Both the position numbers and the translations under genes were made by a program. The notes under the pieces are model-generated. The model had not been told where the DNA came from. It saw only the letters and a list, made by a program, of their open reading frames with translations, and did not search any database. A stretch of DNA of 64,000 bases from Candidatus Obscuribacterales bacterium (GTDB lineage Bacteria > Cyanobacteriota > Vampirovibrionia > Obscuribacterales > Obscuribacteraceae). This document shows, in pieces, positions 27,043 to 35,600 of the stretch. Numbering within the stretch: the stretch's first letter is position 1; each line of letters opens with the position of its first letter. The stretch is taken from NCBI GenBank assembly GCA_019747875.1, contig JAIEQI010000001.1, positions 62,001 to 126,000 on the forward strand. Direction: 5' to 3'.

Positions 27043-28311
27043 ATGACTTCGCGCGAGCCAACTACTAATAACGACACTGAAATACTCTCGATGCTCGACA
27101 TCTTATACCGGGAGCAATCACGACGCGTATATGCAACCTTGGTGCGATTACTTGGGGATTTTGATCTTGCGGAAGAGGCAATGCAAGAGGCGTTTGCAGC
27201 AGCGGTAACTCAATGGCGAACTGAGGGTATTCCAACAAATCCAAGATCATGGCTAGTTTCAACAGCAAGATTCAAAGCAATCGATACAATTCGCCGACGG
27301 GCAAAATTCGACAAAACGATTGAAGAGCACGGAGATTTTCTGGCGCCTGGAAGCACAGAACCAGAGCTTTTTGATGAGGACACCTTTAAAGACGATTTGC
27401 TTCGTCTTATCTTCACTTGCTGCCATCCGGCTTTATCATCGCCTGCACAAATAGCTCTAACACTCAGAGAAACATGCGGATTAACAACGGAGGAGATTGC
27501 CTCAGCTTTTCTCACATCGGCTGTAACGATCGCACAAAGAATAGTTCGTGGAAAGGCGAAAATTCGCGATGCGAGAATTCCCTATGAAGTTCCGTCGCAA
27601 GCAGATCTTCCAGAGAGACTGGATTCGGTCCTCTCAGTTATTTATCTTGTTTTCAATGAAGGCTACTCTGCATCATCAGGAGCTCATGCAACACGTGTGG
27701 ATTTATCCTCAAAAGCAATCCACCTTGGAGAGGTTCTTCTTGAATTGCTGCCCGACTCTGAGGTGATGGGTTTGCTCGCTTTGATGTTGTTGCATGAATC
27801 AAGGCGGACAGCGAGAACTGATCAAAATGGCGATCTAATACTCCTTGAAGATCAAGATCGCTCATTGTGGAATCAAAATCAAATCGCAAAAGGAATTGAA
27901 CTTGTGCAGCGCGCCATGGCATCAGCAGACTTTGGCACGTACACAATACAAGCGGCGATCTCAGCCGCTCATGCTAATGCGAAGAGCGCGACGGAAACCG
28001 ATTGGTCGCAAATAGTGGCACTCTACGATCTGCTCATGCAAGCAGAGCCGTCGCCAGTAATCGAACTGAACAGGGCTGTAGCAGTTGCCATGCGAGATGG
28101 ACCGCAAATAGGGCTTAATCTAATAGATGAAATTCTGGCTCGTGGAGAACTAAAGGACTATCACTTAATTCATGCAGCTAAAGGTGAACTGAGTCGCCGT
28201 CTTGGAAAAAAAATTGACGCGCGCGCCTCTTATCAACTAGCGCTGGAACTCGCAAAACAAGAGCCTGAACAGCGTTTACTCCAAAAACGACTGCTAGAAT
28301 TAAATGAGTAA
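27043..28311 (+). CDS. ECF42-type RNA polymerase sigma factor
   Basis: A 422-residue ECF sigma factor with a long C-terminal extension. Sigma region 2 is in the first ~90 residues (RVYATLVRLLGDFDLAEEAMQEAFAAAV; RSWLVSTARFKAIDTIRRRAKF), region 4 at ~125-180 (LTLRETCGLTTEEIASAFLTSAVTIAQRIVRGKAKIR). The extension (~185-420) begins VLSVIYLVFNEGYSASSG, diagnostic of the DUF6596/ECF42 group, and continues as TPR-like helices thought to control activity in place of an anti-sigma factor. ECF42 genes are characteristically linked to DGPF proteins, and three follow here, then a VOC protein. These are its likely targets. Confidence 0.95.
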   Translation: MTSREPTTNNDTEILSMLDILYREQSRRVYATLVRLLGDFDLAEEAMQEAFAAAVTQWRTEGIPTNPRSWLVSTARFKAIDTIRRRAKFDKTIEEHGDFLAPGSTEPELFDEDTFKDDLLRLIFTCCHPALSSPAQIALTLRETCGLTTEEIASAFLTSAVTIAQRIVRGKAKIRDARIPYEVPSQADLPERLDSVLSVIYLVFNEGYSASSGAHATRVDLSSKAIHLGEVLLELLPDSEVMGLLALMLLHESRRTARTDQNGDLILLEDQDRSLWNQNQIAKGIELVQRAMASADFGTYTIQAAISAAHANAKSATETDWSQIVALYDLLMQAEPSPVIELNRAVAVAMRDGPQIGLNLIDEILARGELKDYHLIHAAKGELSRRLGKKIDARASYQLALELAKQEPEQRLLQKRLLELNE

Positions 28312-28400
28312 GATCTCATAATCAGAATGTCGATCTGCCTCCCCTTCATTCGACTAATTGTTGAAAGAGTAAAATCGCAAAACTTGCGAGGAGGAAAAAG

Positions 28401-28793
28401 ATGAAATTCATATGCTTGGGTTATGCTGATGAGTCCAAATTCGCCTCGATGTCAAAGGAGGAGATGGATGCGGCTGTAGAAGAGTGTTTCGCTTACGACG
28501 ATGAGTTACGCCGAGGCGGCCACTTTGCCGGCGGCGAAGCATTGCAAAGCGCGACGAATGCAGTCACCATCCGGCAACGCGGTGGCAAGGTCGACATCAC
28601 AGACGGACCCTATGCCGAAACGAAAGAACAAATTGGCGGCATTCTTTATCTTGAAGCTAAAGATCTCAATCAAGCAATTGCTCTGATGTCAAAACATCCT
28701 GGTGTTAAATTTGGACCTTTTGAAATTAGACCCGCCGATGAGGAATTCAACAAATTGATCGAGTCACGCAGTAAAGCGCTGCAAGCTACGTAA
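28401..28793 (+). CDS. DGPF/YCII-related protein 1
   Basis: A 130-residue protein with the alpha-beta barrel of the YCII/DGPF family. The motif [20 protein letters not shown] near residue 70 is the DGPF signature (Phe replaced by Tyr). It begins with a perfect GAGGAGGAAAAAG upstream of ATG 28401. It is the first gene after the ECF42 sigma factor, 89 bp downstream, so this gap may hold a sigma-dependent promoter. The biochemical role of DGPF proteins is not established. Confidence 0.92.
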   Translation: MKFICLGYADESKFASMSKEEMDAAVEECFAYDDELRRGGHFAGGEALQSATNAVTIRQRGGKVDITDGPYAETKEQIGGILYLEAKDLNQAIALMSKHPGVKFGPFEIRPADEEFNKLIESRSKALQAT

Positions 28794-28804
28794 GAGGTTT
28801 TGTC

Positions 28805-29194
28805 ATGAAATATATGTTGTTGATCTACAGTGATGAAAAACTTTGGTCGGATGGTGAACGTGCTGAATGCATGGCTGAATCAACGGCGATTTGCCACGAG
28901 CTACAAGCTAAAGGTCAATTTCTCGGAGCCTCTCCGCTTCATTCCGTCACGGCGGCGACAAGCCTTCGCATCCGCGAGGGAAAAAAGCTAATCACCGATG
29001 GACCGTTTGCAGAAACCACTGAGCAACTTGGCGGATATTACATTATCGATGTAAAAAATCTCGACGAAGCAATCGCAATTGCCACCCGCTTACCGCCAGC
29101 AAAAAAGGGCACGGTAGAAATTCGCCCGATCTTCGAATTAGAGAATTTGCCCGAGCCCTCAAATGAAGAAAAAGTAGTCGGACATAAGAACTAG
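28805..29194 (+). CDS. DGPF/YCII-related protein 2
   Basis: A 129-residue paralogue of the preceding gene, only 11 bp after it and surely co-transcribed. The signature is ITDGPFAETTEQLGGYYIIDVK (the canonical DGPF form), after a MKYMLLIYSDEKLW strand. The C-terminus GTVEIRPIFELENL matches the family. Pairs of divergent DGPF proteins are usual with ECF42, and they may form heterodimers (inference). Confidence 0.92.
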   Translation: MKYMLLIYSDEKLWSDGERAECMAESTAICHELQAKGQFLGASPLHSVTAATSLRIREGKKLITDGPFAETTEQLGGYYIIDVKNLDEAIAIATRLPPAKKGTVEIRPIFELENLPEPSNEEKVVGHKN

Positions 29195-29290
29195 TTCGCT
29201 TCACCCAGCTAGCAAAGTTCAACAAGACATCTGAACAGAAGCTATCAAACAGTTGAAATTTAAAACACGCAACAAGCAGAGGAAAAAATC

Positions 29291-29716
29291 ATGAGAGTAA
29301 TGGTAATCGTCAAGGCAAGCAGTGGATCAGAAGCTGGCGAAATGCCTACAGAACAGCTCCTTACCGAAATGGGTAATTACAACGAAGAGCTTGTGAAGGC
29401 AGGCATCCTGCTAGCCGGAGAAGGACTCCACCCGAGTTCCAAAGGATTTCGCGTTCGTTTTTCTGGAAAGGACAGATCTGTAATTAATGGTCCTTTTGCA
29501 GAAACGAAAGAACTAATTGCCGGTTATTGGATTTGGAAAGTGAAATCAATGGAAGAAGCAATCGAATGGGTCAAGAAATGCCCGAATCCAATGAACGAGG
29601 ACAGCGACATTGAAATTCGGCAGATTTTTGAAGCTGAAGATTTTGGCGCAGAGTTTACGCCTGAACTGCGAGAACAGGAAGATCGTATTCGTGCCGAAGC
29701 AGCAAAAATCAAATAG
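29291..29716 (+). CDS. DGPF/YCII-related protein 3
   Basis: A 141-residue third paralogue. MRVMVIVKASSGSEAGEMP opens the domain and INGPFAETKELIAGYWIWKVK carries the signature with Asp changed to Asn. ATG at 29291 follows AGAGGAAAAAATC. It lies 96 bp after protein 2. The NGPF variant and longer helical C-terminus (EFTPELREQEDRIRAEAAKIK) separate it from the other two. Confidence 0.92.
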   Translation: MRVMVIVKASSGSEAGEMPTEQLLTEMGNYNEELVKAGILLAGEGLHPSSKGFRVRFSGKDRSVINGPFAETKELIAGYWIWKVKSMEEAIEWVKKCPNPMNEDSDIEIRQIFEAEDFGAEFTPELREQEDRIRAEAAKIK

Positions 29717-29752
29717 ACATCGCGTACACAAAAATATTGAGGACTAAATATC

Positions 29753-30244
29753 ATGGCTAAAGCAACAAAAACGATTCCTGATGGAGTCTCAACACTCACA
29801 CCCTATTTGATCATTAAAGGCGTTGCCGATGCGATCGAGTTTTACAAAAAAGCATTCGGCGCGGAAGAGATGAATCGCCTGGCCATGCCGGATGGTCGCA
29901 TCATGCACGCGGCGTTAAAATTCGGCAACTCGACACTGTTCCTGTGTGATGAGTTTCCGGAATATGATTGCGGACTCAGTCCCGCATCACTAAAAAATGC
30001 GCACGCAACGATGCACCTTTTTGTTGAGGATGTTGATAAAGCATATCAACGTGCATTAGATGCCGGTGCAACCGGACTGATGCCGCCTGACAACATGTTC
30101 TGGGGCGATCGTTATTGCAGACTGGTCGATCCATTCGGACAACCTTGGAGCCTTGCAACACACGTAGAAGATCTCACACCGGAAGAAATTAAGGAGCGGA
30201 TGGAGACCGGTTGCCCACCGGCCCAGGAAGCAGCAAAGGTATAA
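29753..30244 (+). CDS. VOC (glyoxalase/bleomycin-resistance) family protein, PhnB-like
   Basis: A 163-residue vicinal-oxygen-chelate protein. TLTPYLIIKGVADAIEFYKKAFGAEEMNRLAMPDGRIMHAALKFGNSTLFLCDE is the typical PhnB-like N-terminal half; ATMHLFVEDVDKAYQRALDAGA...MFWGDRYCRLVDPFGQPWSLATH completes the second beta-alpha-beta-beta-beta unit. It lies 36 bp downstream of DGPF protein 3, and PhnB-like proteins are frequent members of ECF42/DGPF loci. Substrate unknown. A terminator-like hairpin follows. Confidence 0.93.
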   Translation: MAKATKTIPDGVSTLTPYLIIKGVADAIEFYKKAFGAEEMNRLAMPDGRIMHAALKFGNSTLFLCDEFPEYDCGLSPASLKNAHATMHLFVEDVDKAYQRALDAGATGLMPPDNMFWGDRYCRLVDPFGQPWSLATHVEDLTPEEIKERMETGCPPAQEAAKV

Positions 30245-30265
30245 TCGCGCCAAAAGTGGTCTATA

Positions 30266-30304
30266 ATTCGCCCTGTTGTAGTCTCTCAACAGGGCGAATA
30301 TTTT
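30266..30304 (+). terminator. intrinsic terminator after the ECF42 cluster
   Basis: ATTCGCCCTGTTG (30266-30278) pairs perfectly with CAACAGGGCGAAT (30287-30299), an 8-base loop between, followed by ATTTT. It ends only 10 bases before the ATG at 30315, so it might also sit in that gene's leader; a TATAAT at 30262-30267 overlaps its base. Confidence 0.75.
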
Positions 30305-30314
30305 AAGGGTCATC

Positions 30315-31025
30315 ATGAAAAAACTATTTGGTATTCTTGCCATTTCTCTGATTTCGTTTGGCAACTGTTCCCAGGCATTTGCTGGAGACATGAATGATCT
30401 TCGCAACAAACGATACGGAGAAGTCCTTCTGGGCAGGGGCGGATTAGTAGTTCCAAATGAATTCGATGTCTATAACACTATAGGACTTAATGACTGCCCT
30501 GAAGAACTTTGGAGCAAACTCGATCCAGAGAAAATAAAAGCGGATACTGGAGCCAAAGCTGTAAAACTCAATGGACCTCGATACTGGACTATAGATGGAT
30601 TGCGAAACAGTGTTCTTCTAGACAAAGAGATCAAAAGCTTCGGCGGAATCCAAATGAGGCACGCCGGAACGCTCAAGTTATCGATTAAAGACAAACTCAG
30701 CATTGGAAAACCCTACGTCGAACATCAGGTTGCCCGCAAAACGATATGGGTGTTTCAAGCAAACAAACCAGTTTATCAACTCATCAGTCCAGACGGCTCC
30801 GTTTATTTTATGCAGTCTTATAGTGTGCAAAAGGAAAAGCAGGATCCAGACGGTTTGACAAAGCTTGCGAACAAACTGAGTTTGCAGAATGGCTGGAAGT
30901 TCAGAACGGTCACTCTCAAAAAGGACTTTGAAGTACAGGCGATAAACGGTGTTGCAGTTGTAGTTCAAGATGATCTCGATAATACGTATCAAAAATCGAC
31001 AGCAAAAGAGTCTGACAATTTATAG
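30315..31025 (+). CDS. secreted hypothetical protein
   Basis: A 236-residue protein with a clear signal peptide (KLFGILAISLISFGNCSQAFAG, cleavage near residue 24). The mature part is a single globular domain: NDCPEELWSKLDPEKIKADTGAKAVKLNGPRYWTIDG, then strands VEHQVARKTIWVFQANKPVYQLISPDGSVYFMQSYS and a charged tail. I recall related uncharacterised secreted proteins of this pattern in environmental bacteria but no named function. It is converged on by the 31264 repeat-protein gene, with hairpins between. Confidence 0.7.
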   Translation: MKKLFGILAISLISFGNCSQAFAGDMNDLRNKRYGEVLLGRGGLVVPNEFDVYNTIGLNDCPEELWSKLDPEKIKADTGAKAVKLNGPRYWTIDGLRNSVLLDKEIKSFGGIQMRHAGTLKLSIKDKLSIGKPYVEHQVARKTIWVFQANKPVYQLISPDGSVYFMQSYSVQKEKQDPDGLTKLANKLSLQNGWKFRTVTLKKDFEVQAINGVAVVVQDDLDNTYQKSTAKESDNL

Positions 31026-31139
31026 GCGTACCTTGCTCTAACGCCATAGTCTCTCTCCGAACCAATAAGACACCAAACTCAATCTCAAGTAAAATCACGA
31101 CTTTTGTGTACAAGAACGGAGAGTCAATGCATAATTCCA

Positions 31140-31157
31140 CAGTTTCAGTAGAAACTG
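31140..31157. other. small hairpin CAGTTTC-agta-GAAACTG
   Basis: A perfect 7-bp stem with a 4-base loop in the gap between convergent genes, without a T-tract on either side. It may form part of the 3' region of the plus-strand gene at 30315. Confidence 0.4.
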
Positions 31158-31170
31158 CTGTCGAAAGAAA

Positions 31171-31220
31171 TTGCCCTTTCCGAATAACCAGACCCCCATC
31201 AGGTTATCGGGAAAGGGCAA
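31171..31220 (-). terminator. long hairpin terminator for the 31264 gene
   Basis: TTGCCCTTTCCGAATAACC and GGTTATCGGGAAAGGGCAA pair over 19 positions with two internal mismatches, loop of 12. On the minus strand the hairpin is followed directly by TTTCTTTC, so it should terminate the minus-strand repeat-protein gene. On the plus strand there is no T-tract. Confidence 0.75.
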
Positions 31221-31263
31221 CGAGACCAGATCTTCGCAGGAACGGTCGTATCCTGACGAATGA

Positions 31264-32166
31264 CTATTTGCGGCGAGCCTCTCGGCCACGTCCAGTAACT
31301 CTCCTAATTCCATCGCTATCGAATTCGATTTCGTCGCCGTTACGAAATCTGATCGTTGTGACCCCGTTGTCCATAGAAACGCCTACCTCATCCGCACCCT
31401 GAATGAGAAACGATCCATCCGGATGCAACATAAACCGGCTGCCGTCCTCTCGATCAATGAACTGGTTACCTCGCAACCTGAAGAATGTATCGCCCGTCAC
31501 TAGTGGCTGTCTATCGCCATGGCGGCTGGGATCGAACGAATCGCTCGGAGGCAATCCAAGATCGCGAGTTCCCCATACATCAACGGCGGAAATTCGATTG
31601 CCATTTTCGTCCACCTCATAAAGCTTATTATCATCAGGCTGCTTTTCTGGTCCACCTTTATCACCTGAACCAGCGACACCGCCTTTCTCAGGAATTGCGA
31701 CATTGCCGCTTATGCGATTGCCATTTTCATCAACCTCGTACAGCTTGTTATCATCAGGCTGCTTTTCTGGTCCACCTTTATCACCTGAACCAGCGACACC
31801 GCCTTTCTCGGGAATGGCGACATTGCCGCTTATGCGATTACCTTTTTCATCTACTGGATAAAGCTTGTTATCGTCAGCTTGCTTCTCTGGACCGCCCTTG
31901 TCGCCATCTCCACGCATGGCACCTTTTTGGCTAGCACCAACTCCCTTCTTCATCTCGTCCAAGAAGGTGAAGTCAGGAACTTTAGATATATACTTGCCAA
32001 ACAGAGGAAGACTAGAACTTGAGTCTGTAGGCTTGCTAAATGATTGCTTCAAATCTTCGTTTCTCAGTTCATCTCTGAACCTATCACTTGCCTCCGCCGA
32101 GAAGTTCTTCGGTTCGCCTTCGCCCTTCTTATAATCGGCTTCTTTATCCGATGCTCTCTCTGACAT
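31264..32166 (-). CDS. 40-residue tandem-repeat protein
   Basis: A 300-residue acidic/hydrophilic protein with no signal peptide. Residues 1-75 are charged; residues ~80-200 hold three near-identical 40-residue units (NKLYEVDENGNRISGNVAIP, then EKGGVAGSGDKGGPEKQPDD). The C-terminal ~100 residues change to a beta-rich domain (FRLRGNQFIDREDGSRFMLHPDGSFLIQGADEVGVSMDNG) with DG turns like those of the large repeat protein upstream (32495-35026). The unit is Gly/Lys/Asp-rich and probably flexible. Function unknown; paired genomic position with the larger DG-repeat protein suggests a common role. Confidence 0.7.
   Translation of the reverse strand: MSERASDKEADYKKGEGEPKNFSAEASDRFRDELRNEDLKQSFSKPTDSSSSLPLFGKYISKVPDFTFLDEMKKGVGASQKGAMRGDGDKGGPEKQADDNKLYPVDEKGNRISGNVAIPEKGGVAGSGDKGGPEKQPDDNKLYEVDENGNRISGNVAIPEKGGVAGSGDKGGPEKQPDDNKLYEVDENGNRISAVDVWGTRDLGLPPSDSFDPSRHGDRQPLVTGDTFFRLRGNQFIDREDGSRFMLHPDGSFLIQGADEVGVSMDNGVTTIRFRNGDEIEFDSDGIRRVTGRGREARRK
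31621..31925. repeat. 120-bp tandem repeat, about 2.5-3 units
   Basis: Units begin at 31621, 31741 and 31861 with A/CAGCTTRTTATCATCAGGC; units 1 and 2 differ at only a few positions, the third is more diverged and shortened. They encode the 40-residue repeats. The near-identity implies recent duplication or gene conversion. Confidence 0.85.
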
Positions 32167-32297
32167 TTGACCACCCTCTCAACAGCAATTCAATAGTTCA
32201 TCCGGTTTCTACAACTTATCAAAAAGTTCTCCCAAGACTCTCCCGGGTTTTTATCAATCGCCGAAATCTTCGAAAGTGTGCGGATTTATGCAGTGAG

Positions 32298-32338
32298 CTA
32301 GTGATTGATCGACAGTTATCTGAGCGATCAATCACTAG
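32298..32338. repeat. perfect 14-bp inverted repeat
   Basis: CTAGTGATTGATCG and CGATCAATCACTAG with a 13-base spacer, in the 328-bp gap upstream of the 31264 gene. No T-tract on either side, so not an intrinsic terminator. A second hairpin GGTGTCT-gattca-AGACACC lies at 32368-32387. Either could be an operator or a structured RNA. Confidence 0.6.
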
Positions 32339-32494
32339 AGACTTCAAAGCATTCAGCGCTGGAATTGGGTGTCTGATTCAAGACACCGGACAGACACGGA
32401 ATTGGTGATTCTCAAGCAGAGTCGAAGCGAAGTCAGAATCCCAGCATTCCGTCGGCGCTCCCAGCCTCGAACCGAGCTGCTATCAGTTTCTGAA

Positions 32495-35026
32495 TTATTC
32501 CTGGCGTCCGTCCGGACGTTGAATGCTGGTGCTTCCGTCCTTGTTAGTTACTTTAATGGAACCATCTGGTTCAACCGAAATATCGCCGTCTATTTTATCG
32601 ATAGGCTTGCCGGAGCTGTCGTAGCGATTCCAACTCTCGCCTTCCTTTTTCCAGACATAAGTGTCACCACCCGCAGTGGTCGTGGTGATCGTATTCGGCT
32701 TCGAGTCCACTCCATACTCAACCCGATTACGAGTGCCATCAGGATACCCAATGTTCACCACTTGCCCATCTTTATTTGTTGTCGTTTGAGACTGATTCGG
32801 TTCAATGCGCGTTGTTGAACCATCCAGATGACTGATTTGCGAATGTCCGTCCTTCGCAATAAGTACAACATCGCCTTCAGGGGTGACTGAAATATCGCCT
32901 TCGAGCGTCTTCAGTTCTTTGCCATCCTTGTCAGTACGTGTCCAGGTTCCGTCCGCGTTCTTCGTCTGCGCTCCGCCATCAGGCAAATGGATTTTGTTCA
33001 ACTGCCCTTTTTGATCGTACTCAAAAGTAGCCTTGTCGCCATCCGCTTGCGTGATCGCAACCACTTTGCCATCCTTATCAACCTTCATATCGGATTTGTC
33101 GGCATTTGTGATCGTCTTTGATCCGTCTAAGTGGCTAATCTGACCGCTTCCATCTTTCTTTTTCAGAACTAAATCGCCGTTGTTTTCAACTGTTATGTCG
33201 CCATTGACCTTAGCGACTTCTTTTCCGTTCTTGTCTGTGCGAGTCCAAGTTCCGTCATCGTTGCGTGTTTGCGCGCCACCATCGGGCAGACTGAACTTCC
33301 TCAATTTGCCATCTTTATCATATTCAAAGTTAGCGGTATCACCATCAGCTTGAGTTAGCGATCTCACTCTGCCATCTTTGTCATACGTAATTTGAGATTG
33401 ATCTTTATTTATGAATGTGCGCGCTCCATCAAGATGACTAATCTGCGCCTCGCCGTTTTTATCTACGAAGACTACGTCGCCTTCTTTGGTGACTGAAATG
33501 TCGCCGTTTAGTTTCCCAACTTCTTTACCGTCTTTATCGGTTCGAGTCCACGTACCGTCTGCTTGCCTTGTTTGAGCACCACCATCGGGCAAGTGAATCT
33601 TATTCAACTGTCCTTTCTGATCGTACTCAAATTTGGCAGTGTCGCCATCAGCTTGCGTCAAAGAGGTTACTTTACCGTCTTTGTCAAACGTCATTTGCGA
33701 TTGATCTTTATTTATGAATGTGCGCGATGAATCAAGATGACTGACTTGCACGTCGCCATTCTTATCGGCAAAGATAGTGTCGCCCGAATCAGTGACGGAA
33801 ATGTCGCCATCCAATTTCCCAACTACCTTTCCATTTTTATCTGTTCGCGTCCATGTTCCATCTGGCTGCTTCGTATGAGAACCACCGTCGGGTAATTGTA
33901 CTTTGGCAAGATTACCGCTCTTGTCATACTCAAACTTGGCAGTATCACCGTCCGATTGAGTCAGTGATGTTACTTTGCCATTTTTGTCGAATGTCATTTG
34001 CGACTGATCTTTATTGATAAACGTTCGTGATGCATCAAGGTGGCTTACTTGCACCTCTCCATTGTGATCAGCAAAAACAACGTCGCCTGATTGTGTGACA
34101 AAAATGTCGCCGTTTAATTTTCCAACTTCCTTGCCATCTTTGTCCGTTCGGCTCCAAGAGCCATCAGACTGCCTCGTTTGCGAACCACCGTCGGGCAAAT
34201 GCACCTTTGTAAGATTGCCGCCCTTGTCATATTCGAATTTTGCAGTATCCCCATCAGCTTGAGTTAGCGACGTAACCCTTCCCGACTTATCTTTTGTCAA
34301 TTGGGATTGATCAGCGTTGATGATAGTTTTTGATCCGTCTAAGTGACTGACCTGGGAGTTGCCATCTTTTCCGACAAAGACGACGTCTCCGTCTTTCGTA
34401 ACTTGAATGTCACCATTGACTCGGCCGGTTTCCTTACCATTCTTGTCCGTAGTTACCCAGGTTCCATCGGATTTTTTTGTTTGTGCACCACCGTCCGGAA
34501 GCTGGATCTTCTCAAGATCGCCATTCGGATTGTACTCAAATTTGCCAGACCTTCCATCCGCTTGCGTAAGAGCCACAACTCTCCCATTCCTATCTACAGT
34601 CATCTGGGAGTTATCATCGTTTAGATATGTCGTTGATCCATCTGAGTTCGTAACAGTCTTGCTGCCATCGCTCTTATTATCGACAGCTCCATCACCTGTC
34701 GGTTTACTTGCATCGGCCGGGTTCTGTCCTACGTCAGCTTTCTGTTGAGACGCAGCAGAATCAGAAGGAGCCATATCTGCCCCCGGCTTATGATTAACAG
34801 CAGCCTTTACTACCTCGGCAGAATACTTGAACATCGGCTTGCCGAACTCATCGGTAATACCGCTTGTACCACCATTTTTTAGATAGTCAATGTAGTCCTT
34901 CTGCTTTTGAACGAGGTCCTCTTTGCCAGAGTTTGCCTCATTCGAGGTCTTCTCCGAAGTTTTCTCGGAGGAGGAATCGCTATTCTTTTCAATAGTCTGT
35001 TCAGCGGGCTGTTGATTGTCTGCCAT
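32495..35026 (-). CDS. large DG-rich tandem-repeat protein (seven ~101-residue units)
   Basis: An 843-residue acidic protein. Start at ATG 35026 behind TGGGGGAAAC; the track's start lies 12 codons upstream. No signal peptide. Residues 1-130 are charged and disordered (SSSEKTSEKTSNEANSGKEDL). From ~135 to the end come about seven units of ~101 residues, each with SQMTFDKNGKVTSLTQSDGD, then AKFEYDKSGNLAKVQLPDGG, then TWTRTDKNGKE and a GDISVT-DGDVVF element. The last unit is degenerate. The Y-D-x-x-G-x-L pattern is reminiscent of YD/Rhs repeats, but there is no Rhs core or toxin tail. It may form a long beta structure. Function unknown. Confidence 0.8.
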   Translation of the reverse strand: MADNQQPAEQTIEKNSDSSSEKTSEKTSNEANSGKEDLVQKQKDYIDYLKNGGTSGITDEFGKPMFKYSAEVVKAAVNHKPGADMAPSDSAASQQKADVGQNPADASKPTGDGAVDNKSDGSKTVTNSDGSTTYLNDDNSQMTVDRNGRVVALTQADGRSGKFEYNPNGDLEKIQLPDGGAQTKKSDGTWVTTDKNGKETGRVNGDIQVTKDGDVVFVGKDGNSQVSHLDGSKTIINADQSQLTKDKSGRVTSLTQADGDTAKFEYDKGGNLTKVHLPDGGSQTRQSDGSWSRTDKDGKEVGKLNGDIFVTQSGDVVFADHNGEVQVSHLDASRTFINKDQSQMTFDKNGKVTSLTQSDGDTAKFEYDKSGNLAKVQLPDGGSHTKQPDGTWTRTDKNGKVVGKLDGDISVTDSGDTIFADKNGDVQVSHLDSSRTFINKDQSQMTFDKDGKVTSLTQADGDTAKFEYDQKGQLNKIHLPDGGAQTRQADGTWTRTDKDGKEVGKLNGDISVTKEGDVVFVDKNGEAQISHLDGARTFINKDQSQITYDKDGRVRSLTQADGDTANFEYDKDGKLRKFSLPDGGAQTRNDDGTWTRTDKNGKEVAKVNGDITVENNGDLVLKKKDGSGQISHLDGSKTITNADKSDMKVDKDGKVVAITQADGDKATFEYDQKGQLNKIHLPDGGAQTKNADGTWTRTDKDGKELKTLEGDISVTPEGDVVLIAKDGHSQISHLDGSTTRIEPNQSQTTTNKDGQVVNIGYPDGTRNRVEYGVDSKPNTITTTTAGGDTYVWKKEGESWNRYDSSGKPIDKIDGDISVEPDGSIKVTNKDGSTSIQRPDGRQE
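32790..34640. repeat. 303-bp tandem repeats inside the DG-rich gene
   Basis: Matching segments (for example CC[A/G]TC[G/C]GGCAA around the LPDGG codons) recur at intervals of 303 bp, at roughly 33580, 33883 and 34186. Several units are highly similar, as with the 120-bp repeats of the neighbouring gene. Confidence 0.8.
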
Positions 35027-35225
35027 GTTTCCCCCACATGAGCTCAAGGCAATTTCCGACATGAAGTGCTCATCAACTTACGTTGAAAGTATGAAAATTA
35101 GCAGGATCGCCAAAATTTCTCCCGTCTATTTTAATATATAGACTATGCTGCTCAATGGCGGAACCATCCAGAACCCCGTCCCGTCTCATCTTTCGGGATA
35201 GGGGAGAAGAGTTGCTAGTACAAAA

Positions 35226-35363
35226 ATGTCGGCATTAACAATTGATGCATGCAACATTGTCGCGAAAGCATGTGATCAGTTTCCGTCCGATTTGACTATG
35301 CAAGCTTGTGCAAACGAAGTTCGAAAATGCGTAGGCAATTTGCAGAAGATCGCATCGAAATAG
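35226..35363 (+). CDS. 45-residue small Cys-containing protein (not in ORF track)
   Basis: ATG at 35226, TAG at 35361. The product MSALTIDACNIVAKACDQFP... has four Cys, is amphipathic and ends in QKIASK. The only purine-rich stretch (GGGGAGAAGAG) lies ~14 bases upstream of the ATG, too far for a standard ribosome-binding site, so translation is uncertain. It lies in the 570-bp divergent gap 35027-35600. Confidence 0.35.
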   Translation: MSALTIDACNIVAKACDQFPSDLTMQACANEVRKCVGNLQKIASK

Positions 35364-35600
35364 CAACGAGACCTTAATTGCTCAATGGCTCTCAAATCGG
35401 GGATGAGAAGCATCACATGTTTGACTTGGGCTTGGACCGGGCGCCTAATCGGAGATTTTTTAAATCATTTTGATCTCCGCATTCACACTGGCATCTCGGC
35501 TGTGAAGCCCGGGACTGAAGGACTTTGTGGCGCCTAAAAGATCTCAAGATGATATCCTCTTGAAGTCGTGAGAACCACTCCACGGCGCAAGGGAGGAACA

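Noticed and set aside
32369-34748. Plus-strand ORFs at 32369, 34343 and 34407
   Set aside because: Antisense shadows within or at the end of the DG-rich repeat gene.
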